From: an uncultured Candidatus Melainabacteria bacterium | GTDB taxonomy: Bacteria > Cyanobacteriota > Vampirovibrionia > Gastranaerophilales > Gastranaerophilaceae | Reading direction: 5' to 3' | Assembly: GCA_934754425.1 (NCBI GenBank) | Contig: CAKVIN010000004.1 | Coordinates: forward strand, 62,001-126,000 | Length of the DNA stretch: 64,000 nucleotides | Shown: positions 1 through 9,903 of the stretch, in pieces | Position numbering within the stretch: position 1 is the stretch's first letter | Layout of the letters: each line of letters opens with the position of its first letter | The notes under the pieces: generated by a model | The model's input: the letters and a program-made list of their open reading frames with translations, nothing else | Databases searched by the model: none | What the model was told of the DNA's origin: nothing | Position numbers and translations under genes: made by a program

Positions 1-1047
1 GATTTTAACGGATACATTGTTAACGATTTAAGACTTCCGATTGTTGTCAAGAATGTTAATCTTACTGTTGATAATGTCGATGTAGAAAAAATGTTGAATA
101 TAAATAATTCAACAAACAACACGCAAACTGCAGAACAAGCTTTGAATGTTGATAATCAAACTTCTGAAAGTGATGATATTCCAACATTCACAAAAGGATT
201 AATTATCGTTGAAAAATGTATGTTTAATCTTGAAAAAGGCAAATATAAAAATATAGATTTTGGAAATTTACATGCTAATTTAACACTTGATAAGGATGGA
301 GTTCTTGAATTACAATCAAATAAATTTGATATTGCAGAAGGGATTTCTACGTTAAAAGTAAAAGCGGATTTAATCAAAAATCTTTATTACTTAAGGCTTG
401 GAGTTAAAGACGTAAATTCCACAACTATGGCTGATGCGCTTTTGGGCTTACCAAGAGAAATTTCCGGCAAAGCAATGGGATTAGTTGAAATCAATACCGA
501 TTCAAGCTTAAAACTTAACGGTGATATAAAATTTAATATTCAAAACGGAACGATTGAAAAAGTCGGATACGTAGAATATATATTGAAAGCCGCTTCTCTA
601 TTCAGAAATCCGCTTGCTATGATTACTCCTGCAACTTTTGGAGATTTAGTTAATATTCCGGACGGCAAATTTGATGTTATAAAAGGTGAAATGAAACTTA
701 AAGATAATGTTATTCAAAGAATGATAATAAAATCTTCCGCTAAACAATTAAGCTCATTTATTATTGGCAGATATGATTTAGAAACGAATGACGCTTCACT
801 TCGAATTTATACCAAAATGTCAAATAAAGGTGAAGGTTTTGCCGGATTTTTGAGAAATATATCGTTGAATAGCCTTGCAAATAAAATTTCGGCGAGCGGA
901 AGAAATGACAGTAATTATTATGCTGCAGAGCTTGAACAATTACCAAAAATAGAAGCAGACGAAAAGGATTGTCAAGTATTCTTAACTACTGTCGATGGTG
1001 ATGTTATTAACTTTAACTTTTTATCTTCATTGAAGAGAATTAAATAA
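1..1047 (+). CDS. AsmA-like protein, C-terminal part (5' end outside window)
   Basis: The reading frame is already open at base 1, so the N-terminus lies outside the window and the internal ATG at base 91 is not the true start. The visible 348 residues are rich in alternating beta-strand patterns and short G-x-h motifs, with no catalytic motif. The region around FNIQNGTIEKVGYVEYILKA and IIGRYDLETNDASLRIYTKM looks like the C-terminal domain of AsmA/TamB-type proteins. Those are long envelope proteins that bridge or line the periplasm and are linked to lipid transport in other bacteria. The gene converges on radA with only 13 bp between. The family call is from sequence character; a role in lipid transport is inference. 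Confidence 0.6.
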   Translation, partial: DFNGYIVNDLRLPIVVKNVNLTVDNVDVEKMLNINNSTNNTQTAEQALNVDNQTSESDDIPTFTKGLIIVEKCMFNLEKGKYKNIDFGNLHANLTLDKDGVLELQSNKFDIAEGISTLKVKADLIKNLYYLRLGVKDVNSTTMADALLGLPREISGKAMGLVEINTDSSLKLNGDIKFNIQNGTIEKVGYVEYILKAASLFRNPLAMITPATFGDLVNIPDGKFDVIKGEMKLKDNVIQRMIIKSSAKQLSSFIIGRYDLETNDASLRIYTKMSNKGEGFAGFLRNISLNSLANKISASGRNDSNYYAAELEQLPKIEADEKDCQVFLTTVDGDVINFNFLSSLKRIK

Positions 1048-1060
1048 CATACAAAATAAT

Positions 1061-2434
1061 TTACTCTTTGTTTCCGACTCCACGTGTAATTGCTTCCAGA
1101 ATTCGTTTTACTTTTACAACTTCAATACCGCTAATTTCTTCTTGAATTTCATTCGCAGCGGGAATTATTATTCGTTTAAAGCCTAGTTTTTGAGCTTCTG
1201 TTATACGTTTTTCAATATGATTTACGGCTCTAATTTCTCCGGATAATCCAATTTCTCCAACTATTGCTGTGTGAGAATCAAAAACCACATCTCTTACACA
1301 AGTAACAATTGCAAGTGCAATACCTAAATCTGCTGCGGGCTCATTCACATCAATCCCACCGATTACATTAACATAAACATCTTGCTTAGAAAGATTTAAG
1401 CCAATACGTTTTTCAAGAACAGCTAAAATTTGTAAAACACGTCCTGTATCAACACCATTAGCAACACGTCTTGGAGCCGGATAAGGAGTTGTACCGACAA
1501 GTGCTTGAATTTCAACCAATAAAGGTCTTGTGCCCTCACTTGTTACAATAATCGTACTCCCGGGAGTTTGAGTTTGATTATATTCTTTCAAGAATAATTC
1601 GCTCGGATTAACAACTTCTGTTAAACCTTTTTGTCCCATCTCAAAAATTCCGACTTCTGATGTGTTGCCAAAACGGTTTTTGATAGAACGTAAAATTCTA
1701 TAAGATTTATACTTATCGCCCTCAAATTGTATTACAGTATCCACCATATGCTCAAGAACTTTAGGGCCGGCAATATTGCCTTCTTTTGTTACATGCCCGA
1801 TTACAATAATTGAAATATTTTGGCTTTTTGCAATTTGCATCAAAATATTACAACATTCTCTAATCTGAGAAACGCTACCGGCTGAACTCTGAATAGCTGA
1901 AGTATAAATTGCTTGAATACTGTCAACAATCACTAAGTCAGGCATCATTTCTTCTATATGTTTTCTAACCAGTTCAAGATTTGTTTGGGGGTAAATGTAT
2001 AGATTGTCGGATTTGACTCCGAGTCTTTCTGCACGAAGCTTTATTTGTCCGGCAGATTCTTCTGCTGAAACATATAAAACTTTTTTATTCTTAGCACAAA
2101 TTTGTCCAGATGTCTGTAAAAGTATTGTAGATTTACCAATTCCAGGATCACCTGCAATCAGGACTAAAGAACCTTGAACAATTCCGCCACCAAGCACTCT
2201 ATCAAACTCTGAAATATTTGTTTCCATTCTAATTTCTGAGTTCATCTCAATTTCATCAAGTCGCATTGGCGGAAATTTATCCACAACAGAAATCTCCGTT
2301 TCTTTTTTAGAAATCGGAGCATCAATTTCTTCTACAAAAGTTCCCCAACTGCCACATTCAGGACACTTGCCTAAATAACCTGCTGTTTCATATCCACAGC
2401 TTTGACAAACATATTTTGACTTAACTTTTGCCAT
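1061..2434 (-). CDS. radA: DNA repair protein RadA
   Basis: RadA is a RecA-related ATPase that helps branch migration of recombination intermediates. At 457 residues it has the usual family length and all hallmark parts in order. These are an N-terminal C4 zinc finger (CQSCGYETAGYLGKCPECG), a Walker A motif GDPGIGKST near residue 95, the RadA-specific KNRFG motif near residue 253, and a C-terminal Lon-protease-like domain (GGIDVNEPAADLGIALAI). It starts 4 bp after the stop of the LysM gene, so the two are probably cotranscribed leftward. Nothing looks degraded. The identification is close to certain. Confidence 0.97.
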   Translation of the reverse strand: MAKVKSKYVCQSCGYETAGYLGKCPECGSWGTFVEEIDAPISKKETEISVVDKFPPMRLDEIEMNSEIRMETNISEFDRVLGGGIVQGSLVLIAGDPGIGKSTILLQTSGQICAKNKKVLYVSAEESAGQIKLRAERLGVKSDNLYIYPQTNLELVRKHIEEMMPDLVIVDSIQAIYTSAIQSSAGSVSQIRECCNILMQIAKSQNISIIVIGHVTKEGNIAGPKVLEHMVDTVIQFEGDKYKSYRILRSIKNRFGNTSEVGIFEMGQKGLTEVVNPSELFLKEYNQTQTPGSTIIVTSEGTRPLLVEIQALVGTTPYPAPRRVANGVDTGRVLQILAVLEKRIGLNLSKQDVYVNVIGGIDVNEPAADLGIALAIVTCVRDVVFDSHTAIVGEIGLSGEIRAVNHIEKRITEAQKLGFKRIIIPAANEIQEEISGIEVVKVKRILEAITRGVGNKE

Positions 2435-2438
2435 AAAA

Positions 2439-3002
2439 TTACTGCTGATTCAAAGGTATAACTAATTTTTGACCGATTGATAACGCATTAGGATTAGCCA
2501 TTTTATTTGCTTCCTGAATAGCATTAACCTTGTTCATGTCAAAAGAACCATAAAATCTGATAACAATACTCTCAAGAGTATCACCTTCTTTAACAGTGTA
2601 TTCTTCATTCAAAGCAACAGGCTCAGCTGCTTTTTTAGAAGAAGCATTGTCTGCAGGTATAAATGAAAATCTGCTTGATGTTGCAGCTGCCGGTTTTTTA
2701 GCAGGAACAACCATTTCTTCTTTTGGGGTTGATACATTAATCAACAAGCTTATAAAAGTGGTAATTAACAGAGTTATAATAACACCCACTATTAAGCCTG
2801 TAACAAAATAAACTTGTGGAGCTTTTTCATTTTTTTGAGTTTTTACACCAAAAGATTGCCAAAGAGCATCCAATTCCCTATTTTTGGTTTGAGTTCTATA
2901 AAAATCTTCATCTTGATGAGCTCTGTTATAACGGTTTAGAGCTTCCATCATAGCAACTTTTTCTCTGGTAATATTTGATCTTCTTAGTGTTGTACTTTTC
3001 AT
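2439..3002 (-). CDS. Membrane-anchored LysM domain protein
   Basis: This 187-residue protein has a charged cytoplasmic N-terminus (about residues 1-65). One hydrophobic transmembrane segment follows (about 66-90, VYFVTGLIVGVIITLLITTF), then a Pro/Ala/Ser-rich linker. The C-terminal LysM domain starts at EYTVKEGDTLESIVIRFYG and ends IGQKLVIPL. LysM domains bind peptidoglycan, so the protein probably sits in the inner membrane with its LysM facing the wall. The ATG is preceded by a GGTGAGG-like ribosome binding site. radA follows after 4 bp, but no functional link between the two products is evident. Confidence 0.85.
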   Translation of the reverse strand: MKSTTLRRSNITREKVAMMEALNRYNRAHQDEDFYRTQTKNRELDALWQSFGVKTQKNEKAPQVYFVTGLIVGVIITLLITTFISLLINVSTPKEEMVVPAKKPAAATSSRFSFIPADNASSKKAAEPVALNEEYTVKEGDTLESIVIRFYGSFDMNKVNAIQEANKMANPNALSIGQKLVIPLNQQ

Positions 3003-3113
3003 AAATCCTCACCACATTAGTTCTATTCAATTCTTAACATAAAATTACAAAGAGAGCAAATTTGTAAAGTCCTTTGTAAAGTTTTATTAAGTATCGGTCA
3101 AAATAAAGCCTAC

Positions 3114-3185
3114 TGAATGCATTCAAAATTTTTGTTTATAAAATTATTGTACAAATATTTTCTTTAAAATTAATTAAGCATGCTT
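3114..3185. other. Two short perfect palindromes in the LysM-nrdD divergent gap
   Basis: The roughly 500-bp gap between the divergent LysM gene and nrdD contains a 12-bp perfect palindrome, TGAATGCATTCA, at 3114-3125. A 10-bp one, AAGCATGCTT, lies at 3176-3185 and extends imperfectly to TTAAGCATGCTTGA. They could be operators. They do not match the NrdR box consensus that often precedes ribonucleotide reductase genes. Apart from the nrdD promoter I see no other gene or RNA here. Confidence 0.3.
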
Positions 3186-3357
3186 GATTGTTTTTATTCC
3201 ATAAGTGTATGTTTTACAATTTTAAAGTGTTATAGAAAAAGTCAAGCAAAACATTCAAAAATCATGCTTAAAATGTTACAAATTTTCACAAAATACAAAA
3301 AGGCTGTTTTTCGTTTATATCAAGGCTTTTCCGCCTTTATAACTTTTTGTTAATTTG

Positions 3358-3386
3358 TTGATTAGAATTAACTTTTGAATTATCAT
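3358..3386 (+). promoter_or_regulatory. Putative sigma-70-type promoter of nrdD
   Basis: A TTGATT -35 box and a TATCAT -10 box are separated by exactly 17 bp. The predicted start is about 120 bp upstream of nrdD, leaving a long leader. A strong ribosome binding site (AGGAGG) lies 13 bp before the nrdD ATG. Promoter assignment is by eye only. Confidence 0.45.
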
Positions 3387-3510
3387 CTTTATATAGGATT
3401 AGATTTTGGGAAGAGAATGTTATTCTCTAAATATAAAGAAAGCTGAAAATAAAAATTAAAATTGGAATAGCTTTACTTTAAGTTGTTAAATTAGGAGGTT
3501 ATAAAAGGCA

Positions 3511-5784
3511 ATGCAGAATAGTTTAAATAAGGAAAGAAATATAGTAGAATTTGCCTCATCGACAAAGGTCGCTACTGACGTTATGAAAGGTTCAGGCGTT
3601 TCACCAATGTCAAAATTCAATGAACTGCCAAAAACAGCTCAAATTACTCCTATCAAAGCAAAATGTGTTTATGTTATCAAAAAAGATGGAACAAAAGAAG
3701 AATTTGATAACAATAAAATTATTAACGCTGTAAAAAAATCAGCTACAAGAATGCTTGTAGAATTATCAGAAGACGAATTGAAAGAAATTTGTGATTTTGT
3801 AGATAATAATGTTGTAAAAATGAACAGAACCGAAATAACTATTGCAGATATGCATAATTTAGTTGAAGGTGCTCTTGAACACATCAATCCAAATGTTGCA
3901 CACAGTTATAGAAACTACAGAAATTACAAACAGGATTTCGTACATATGTTAGACAAAGTTTATCAAGAATCTCAAAGAATTATGTACATTGGTGACAAAG
4001 AAAATGCCAACGCTGATTCTACACTTGTTTCAACGAAGCGTTCTTTGATTTTCAACGAATTAAATAAAGAATTATACAAAAAGTTCTTCTTAACAGTAGA
4101 CGAACTTCAAGCAATCAGAGATGGTTATATTTATATCCACGATATGTCAGCAAGACGTGATACAATGAATTGTTGTTTATTTGACGTTGCATCCGTTCTA
4201 AAAGACGGCTTCGAAATGGGTAATTTGTGGTATAACGAACCAAAATCTCTTGATGTTGCTTTTGACGTAATCGGTGATATCGTAATGGCAGCAGCAAGCC
4301 AACAATACGGTGGTTTTACAGTACCGGAAGTTGATAAGATTTTAGCTCCTTACGCAGAAAAAACATTTGAAAGACAAAATAGCAAATATTTATGCTTAGG
4401 TTTGTCCTTTGAAAAAGCAAGAGAAGCAGCTTTAGAAGATGTTAGAAAAGATTTTGAACAAGGTTTCCAAGGCTGGGAATACAAATTCAATACAGTTGCA
4501 TCTTCAAGAGGGGATTATCCGTTCATAACTGTTACTACTGGTTTAGGTACAGGAATTTATGAAAAAATGGCTACAACGGCTATGTTGAACATTAGAATGG
4601 GCGGACAAGGTAAAAAAGGCAACAAAAAACCGGTATTATTCCCTAAAATCGTATTTTTATATGATAAAAACCTTCATGAAGAAGGAAAAATTAATCATGA
4701 TTTATTCGAAGCAGGTGTTGAATGTTCTAAAAAGACTATGTATCCTGACTGGTTATCATTATCAGGAGAAGGTTATGTAGCTTCTATGTATAAAAAATAC
4801 GGTAAAGTAGTTTCACCAATGGGATGTAGAGCTTTCTTGTCACCTTGGTTTGAAAGAGGCGGCATGAAACCTGCTGACGAAAACGATTCTCCTGTATTTG
4901 TTGGTAGATTTAATATCGGTGCAATCAGCTTACACTTGCCAATGATTTATGCTAAGGCTAAAAAGGAAAGCAAAGATTTTTATGAAGTATTGGATTATTA
5001 TCTAGAATTAATCAGAAAACTTCATATCAGAACTTATGATTATTTAGGCGAAATGAAAGCTTCTGTAAACCCACTAGCATTCTGCGAAGGTGGTTTCTTG
5101 GGCGGTCATTTGGGTATTCACGATAAAATCAGACCTGTTCTTAAATCTTCAACAGCTTCATTTGGTATTACAGCTTTGAACGAATTACAACAAGTTTATA
5201 ACGGAAAATCACTTGTTGAAGACGGTCAATTTGCTTTAGAAGTTATGGAATACATCAATAAAAAGACTCAACAGTTTAAAGAAGAAGATGGTATTCTATA
5301 CGCAATTTACGGCACACCGGCAGAAAATCTTTGCGGTTTGCAAGTAAAACAATTCAGAAAAAAATTCGGTATCGTAGCTAATGTTTCAGATAAACCTTAT
5401 GTATCAAATTCATTCCACTGCCACGTAAGTGAAGATATTAGCCCAATTCAAAAACAAGATTTGGAAAAAAGATTCTGGGATTTATTTAACGGTGGTAAAA
5501 TTCAATATGTAAAATATCCTATTGATTATAATACAGCTGCAGTTGAAACACTTATCAACAGAGCAATGGATATGGGATTTTATGAAGGTGTTAACTTATC
5601 TTTATCATACTGTGATGATTGCGGTCACCAAGAATTGAATATGGATGTTTGTCCAAAATGCGGTTCTAAAAATTTGACTAAGATTGAAAGAATGAATGGC
5701 TATTTAGCTTATTCAAGAGTTAAAGGTGATTCAAGATTAGCAGACCACAAGATGGAAGAAATTGCTGATAGAAAATCTATGTAA
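3511..5784 (+). CDS. nrdD: Anaerobic (class III) ribonucleoside-triphosphate reductase
   Basis: NrdD reduces ribonucleotides to deoxyribonucleotides without oxygen, using a glycyl radical. The 757-residue protein has an N-terminal ATP-cone (from about residue 52, VYVIKKDGTKEEFDNNKIINAVKKSA). The long catalytic barrel follows, then a C-terminal zinc site (CDDCGHQELNMDVCPKCGS), and finally the glycyl-radical motif RMNGYL about 30 residues from the end. An AGGAGG ribosome binding site precedes the ATG. The gene stands alone: the next gene is pyk on the other strand, and no nrdG activase, which the radical requires, is in the window. Its presence implies DNA synthesis under anoxia. Confidence 0.96.
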   Translation: MQNSLNKERNIVEFASSTKVATDVMKGSGVSPMSKFNELPKTAQITPIKAKCVYVIKKDGTKEEFDNNKIINAVKKSATRMLVELSEDELKEICDFVDNNVVKMNRTEITIADMHNLVEGALEHINPNVAHSYRNYRNYKQDFVHMLDKVYQESQRIMYIGDKENANADSTLVSTKRSLIFNELNKELYKKFFLTVDELQAIRDGYIYIHDMSARRDTMNCCLFDVASVLKDGFEMGNLWYNEPKSLDVAFDVIGDIVMAAASQQYGGFTVPEVDKILAPYAEKTFERQNSKYLCLGLSFEKAREAALEDVRKDFEQGFQGWEYKFNTVASSRGDYPFITVTTGLGTGIYEKMATTAMLNIRMGGQGKKGNKKPVLFPKIVFLYDKNLHEEGKINHDLFEAGVECSKKTMYPDWLSLSGEGYVASMYKKYGKVVSPMGCRAFLSPWFERGGMKPADENDSPVFVGRFNIGAISLHLPMIYAKAKKESKDFYEVLDYYLELIRKLHIRTYDYLGEMKASVNPLAFCEGGFLGGHLGIHDKIRPVLKSSTASFGITALNELQQVYNGKSLVEDGQFALEVMEYINKKTQQFKEEDGILYAIYGTPAENLCGLQVKQFRKKFGIVANVSDKPYVSNSFHCHVSEDISPIQKQDLEKRFWDLFNGGKIQYVKYPIDYNTAAVETLINRAMDMGFYEGVNLSLSYCDDCGHQELNMDVCPKCGSKNLTKIERMNGYLAYSRVKGDSRLADHKMEEIADRKSM

Positions 5785-5811
5785 TAATCACATAGAATAA
5801 ATTAGTTTATA

Positions 5812-5848
5812 AAAATAAAATCTACTCTAAGTGAGTAGATTTTATTTT
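5812..5848. terminator. Bidirectional terminator between nrdD and pyk
   Basis: A 16-bp perfect inverted repeat with a 5-nt loop sits in the gap between the two convergent genes. A-rich and T-rich outer arms give a U-tract in both directions, so it can end transcription from both sides. Confidence 0.9.
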
Positions 5849-5877
5849 ATCAATTCAAACATAACTTGTTTTTATAC

Positions 5878-7326
5878 CTAACTTTCCATCGGTGCGCCAA
5901 TTCTATGAACTCTAATAAAGTTTGTACGTCCGGTAATAAGTTTCGGTATAGAACCAATAATAATTATTCTTTCGCCTTTTTTGAAATCTGTTTTATTCAA
6001 AATATAATCATCAATTTTTTTCAATAAATCGGCATTTAAAACAGAATCCCATTCTCTTTTGTCAGCATAAATATCAAAATAAAGATTCAACCTTCTGCAA
6101 GTGGACTCCAAATCTGATATAGCTATAATAGGAACAGATGGTTTAAGTTTTGAAAGCAATCTTGGAGTATATCCGGTATGAGTAAATGCTAATATTGCTC
6201 TTGCATTCAAATCTTTAACCATTCTGACTGCAGCATTTGAAATAGCTTGCGGAGATAATTCATAATTATCGTTTATATCTAAATTAAGATTAGACAAAGC
6301 GAATACTCCACACTCTACACTTGTTGCAATTTTTCTCATCATCTTAATCGCTTCTACCGGATATTTGCCCATTGCAGTTTCGCCTGACAACATTATCGCA
6401 TCAGTTCCATCTAAAATTGCATTTGCAACATCACTTGCTTCTGCACGTGTAGGAATAGGTTCTTCAATCATTGACTCCAACATTTGTGTTGCAACTATAC
6501 AAACTTTTCTTTCTTTAATAGTTTTATCAACAATCAATTTTTGAATCATCGGAACATCTTCTGTTGGCATTTCAATACCCAAATCACCTCTTGCGACCAT
6601 GATTCCGTCTGTAATCTTTAATATTTCATCTAAATTTTCTACAGCTTGCGGTTTTTCAATTTTTGCAATAACCGGAATATTACCGCCAAAATTTTTAATA
6701 TGTTTTTTTGCTAATTCAATATCTTTTGCTTCTCTAACAAAAGATAAAGCAATATAATCAATATCATATTCTACTGCAAATCTTATAAATTCAACATCTC
6801 TATCCGTTACAGCACTCAAACTTGCAGTTGCTCCCGGAATGTTAATACCTTTTCTTGGCTTTATTATGTCACCATAAAGCACTTTTGCTCTAACTTTTTT
6901 GCCATCAACCGCAACTACTTCTAAACCTACTTTACCATCATCAAGTAATATTTTTTCACCAACACTAACGTCATTGGCAATGCCATCATAATCAACCGGA
7001 ATAATTTCCAAATCATTAACATTAGTAGAAGCTTCTAAAATAATTTCTTCACCTACTTTTATATTACGAGGAGTAGAAATATTACCAACCCTTATTTTAG
7101 GACCTTGTAAATCGACTAAGATAGGAATAAATTTTCCCATTTCTTTAGAAATTTCTCTTATAAATTTAATATTTTGTGCATGCCCTTCTTCATTACCATG
7201 AGAAGTATTCAATCTAAACATTGTCGCACCGGCTTTAACCAATTCTGTAATCATTGGTTTCGTAGATGTTGCCGGCCCTAAAGTCGCAACAATCTTAGTT
7301 CTTGCTTGTTTAATTTTCTCACTCAC
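5878..7326 (-). CDS. pyk: Pyruvate kinase
   Basis: Pyruvate kinase makes pyruvate and ATP from phosphoenolpyruvate and ADP in glycolysis. The 482-residue protein shows the N-terminal barrel start (RTKIVATLGPAT), the substrate loop MFRLNTSHG, the catalytic lysine region IPVIAKIEKPQAVEN, the signature MVARGDLGIEMP, and LDGTDAIMLSGETAMGKYPVEA. The C-terminal allosteric domain is present. The start is GTG, supported by a GAGGG ribosome binding site 7 nt upstream. A TATAAT box about 35 bp upstream is a likely -10 element. It shares a terminator with nrdD. Confidence 0.97.
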   Translation of the reverse strand: MSEKIKQARTKIVATLGPATSTKPMITELVKAGATMFRLNTSHGNEEGHAQNIKFIREISKEMGKFIPILVDLQGPKIRVGNISTPRNIKVGEEIILEASTNVNDLEIIPVDYDGIANDVSVGEKILLDDGKVGLEVVAVDGKKVRAKVLYGDIIKPRKGINIPGATASLSAVTDRDVEFIRFAVEYDIDYIALSFVREAKDIELAKKHIKNFGGNIPVIAKIEKPQAVENLDEILKITDGIMVARGDLGIEMPTEDVPMIQKLIVDKTIKERKVCIVATQMLESMIEEPIPTRAEASDVANAILDGTDAIMLSGETAMGKYPVEAIKMMRKIATSVECGVFALSNLNLDINDNYELSPQAISNAAVRMVKDLNARAILAFTHTGYTPRLLSKLKPSVPIIAISDLESTCRRLNLYFDIYADKREWDSVLNADLLKKIDDYILNKTDFKKGERIIIIGSIPKLITGRTNFIRVHRIGAPMES

Positions 7327-7482
7327 AATTTTTCCCTCATCTAAATACCTATGTTGTATTAATTATACACAAAAAATAAATGCATAAATAGAAAACTAAG
7401 ACCCGATATTAGAGAGTAAAATAAACACACTTACAGAACAATAAATGTCTAAATTCTAAATTGCATAAAAAGTAACATATCA

Positions 7483-9573
7483 TTATAATATTGTTTCATG
7501 ACAATTATCAAAAAACCATATGAATTGTTCTCTTGTTATTTTAAAAGTTTTTGAACTATCCCAAGGATTAATCAAATAAACAAATTTTTTATCACTTTTA
7601 ACAACAGAATATGCATGGTCACAAGTTAAGATAGCTGAACTATCACTATCAGAAGACAGTTTTACATCTTTATTCTTTGTATGTGTACCTACACAAAATA
7701 TTTTATTTTTATCATTAAATGAATCTATTTTTTTATTGTCGAATTTTATATTATTTACTCCTCCACTATAGAATTGATTTGTATTCATCATACTTTCTTG
7801 TTTACATTTTTCTTCTGAATCATAGGCATTAAAAGTTCCTAAAAGTAATTTATAGGCAAATGTTGTATGATTGCCATCAATACTAAACCTATAATTTGTT
7901 AAATCACCACAACCCATATCTTTTATGTACTGATCTACAGCCATTTCTATAGCTCGAACATCCATATCCCCTCGGCTCAAATCCGTTCTTGCTGCAATTT
8001 CTTTCTGCGTAAATTTATATGATTTATGACCACCTTTTAGAGTTACAGTGACGTCACCATTTTTATCAATTTTTATACTATCATTTAAGGCTTTTTGTCC
8101 TTTTTCTTTCATACTAATAGATTTTATTGCAGCCAAAAGCCAACAGTCACCGGTAGAACCTTGTTTGAAATCTTTATCAATTTTACCATTTACTTTTCCT
8201 ACAACCTTTGATGATCTAACTGGATATCTATTTTTTATACATTTAATAATATCCAAAACTTTTTCTTGAGCCACAAGTTCTTCACCACTATTTTTTGCGT
8301 TTGCAAATTCACTTATTGCAGATTTAAAATCGAAGTATAAATCATAATTATTTACACTATTAATATTATTAAATTTTTGTGCACCTGATACTAATTTAGT
8401 TAAATATTTTACTCTTTTTGATTTTGAAATTCCTTGATTTGATATTAAATCCTTGTAAAAATTATGTCCTTCATGACGATAATGTTCATAATGATAAACT
8501 AAAGCCATATTTTCTTCATCAGAATTATTCAATATTTTACTGGCATATATACCGGTTTCTGAATAATCTCGATTTCTTAAAATTTTCTCTACTATTTGAA
8601 AATTAAGCTTAGATATTTTATTAATATCAATATTTTCTGCTTTTAATAATTTATTTATTTCATTTTGCTCTTTTTCACAATCAACTTGGAAAAACCTAAC
8701 TTCCATAAAAACAATACTTATTATAGATTTAACAATATTAATTCTTTCTTTCATATCATATTTTGTATCTTTAAAAACGTCACACAATAAATCTCTATTA
8801 TGTAAATCTTTATAAGCATTGATATCATAAGCCGCTGGCAATACCATTACTTTTCTATCATTATCTCTATTGATATATTTACTTAAATCGTTGTGTATTT
8901 TTTCTATTTCTTTATTATTGATTTTACGTTGCTGCAATTTTTTTATTAAATCATTAAGTTTTGTAGCATCCATTTTACCAAAATTATTTGCTTGATTTTT
9001 TAATTCTGCTTTAAATTCAGCAGCAATATCATCAGTTTTAACTCCTTGTTTTTTATAACTTATACAATAAGCATTTAAAATTCTTAAAAGAGCAGAACAA
9101 CGTGTTTTCACAGGCAAACCAACTTCGCCAACAATTCCATCAAGAAGAGTTTCACCCTTATCAGAATAATTTATTAATACTGCTTCAACATTTTTTGAAT
9201 TTATCATATTCATATGCTTAACAAAATTTTTACCTGTTGTTGGAATACCAAATCTTGTTTTTGCATTTATATCATCTTCTAAAACCCAAGCTATTGAAGC
9301 AGCGGTAACTATATTTGTATCTTTTGTTTGTATAATAGAATCATATTCTTTTTTGCTAATTTGTTTATCTTTATTTCTATCTATTGTTTTTACAAAGCTA
9401 TCTAAAACATCCAATTCTGCTTCATCAACAATCCCATTTCCATTATCTATTGTCGTTAATATAGAATTAAGTATTGGATTATTTTGCTTATTTATATAAC
9501 TGCTCCATTTTTGACCAATTTTTATATTATGATGTGTACTCGTATTATTTTGTGTAAAAAATGAAAAATTCAT
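7483..9573 (-). CDS. Calpain-like cysteine protease with EF-hand-like loops
   Basis: This 696-residue protein carries a complete peptidase family C2 triad. Cys477 lies in GSTGDCWLLAAIKSI, His653 in CDHAYSVV and Asn669 in LINPWDSS. Spacing and flanking residues are typical of calpains. Near the N-terminus are two EF-hand-like loops. Residues 65-76 (DRNKDKQISKKE) are canonical except Lys for Gly at position 6; residues 43-54 (DNGNGIVDEAEL) are one residue short. The middle (about 90-450) is helical and unrecognised. No signal peptide is seen; the N-terminus is Asn-rich. Known calpains are Ca2+-dependent regulatory proteases; bacterial members are scattered. Ca2+ activation here is inference. 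It appears monocistronic. Confidence 0.8.
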   Translation of the reverse strand: MNFSFFTQNNTSTHHNIKIGQKWSSYINKQNNPILNSILTTIDNGNGIVDEAELDVLDSFVKTIDRNKDKQISKKEYDSIIQTKDTNIVTAASIAWVLEDDINAKTRFGIPTTGKNFVKHMNMINSKNVEAVLINYSDKGETLLDGIVGEVGLPVKTRCSALLRILNAYCISYKKQGVKTDDIAAEFKAELKNQANNFGKMDATKLNDLIKKLQQRKINNKEIEKIHNDLSKYINRDNDRKVMVLPAAYDINAYKDLHNRDLLCDVFKDTKYDMKERINIVKSIISIVFMEVRFFQVDCEKEQNEINKLLKAENIDINKISKLNFQIVEKILRNRDYSETGIYASKILNNSDEENMALVYHYEHYRHEGHNFYKDLISNQGISKSKRVKYLTKLVSGAQKFNNINSVNNYDLYFDFKSAISEFANAKNSGEELVAQEKVLDIIKCIKNRYPVRSSKVVGKVNGKIDKDFKQGSTGDCWLLAAIKSISMKEKGQKALNDSIKIDKNGDVTVTLKGGHKSYKFTQKEIAARTDLSRGDMDVRAIEMAVDQYIKDMGCGDLTNYRFSIDGNHTTFAYKLLLGTFNAYDSEEKCKQESMMNTNQFYSGGVNNIKFDNKKIDSFNDKNKIFCVGTHTKNKDVKLSSDSDSSAILTCDHAYSVVKSDKKFVYLINPWDSSKTFKITREQFIWFFDNCHETIL

Positions 9574-9661
9574 AATTCCCTCTTGTTATATATATAAACT
9601 AGAATAAATATATAAAATTGCCATATTTTCATAGCGCATTTACATTTCTTTACATAAATAA

Positions 9662-9803
9662 GTTTAGAAGCAAATTCTTTACCACGAGCAATAATTGCAG
9701 CTTTAAGAAGAGCTTGCAAATCAATTGGTTGCAATTCTTTATAATTGTTAGGTAATCTTAGTGACCAATTTTGGTCACCGGATGTTTCAAATCTATTGTA
9801 AAC
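9662..9803 (-). pseudogene. Duplicated fragment of the malQ 3' end
   Basis: These 142 bp match 10425-10566 inside malQ with about seven mismatches and no gap. They encode most of the last 50 residues of MalQ on the same strand. The fragment has no start and no continuation. The two copies flank the small gene at 9904-10314 and its terminator, which suggests a local duplication or an insertion event. Confidence 0.9.
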
Positions 9804-9903
9804 TTTTTGTTACATTCAAATTACATAATAGCAATTTTAAATATTCACTTGTTTTAACAAAGACAACAAACCAAAAAACAAAGAGTAAATGTGAAAGGAA
9901 AAT

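Noticed and set aside
3003..3510. Cobalamin or other riboswitch before nrdD
   Set aside because: I could not find conserved riboswitch boxes in the leader; class III reductases also do not need B12.
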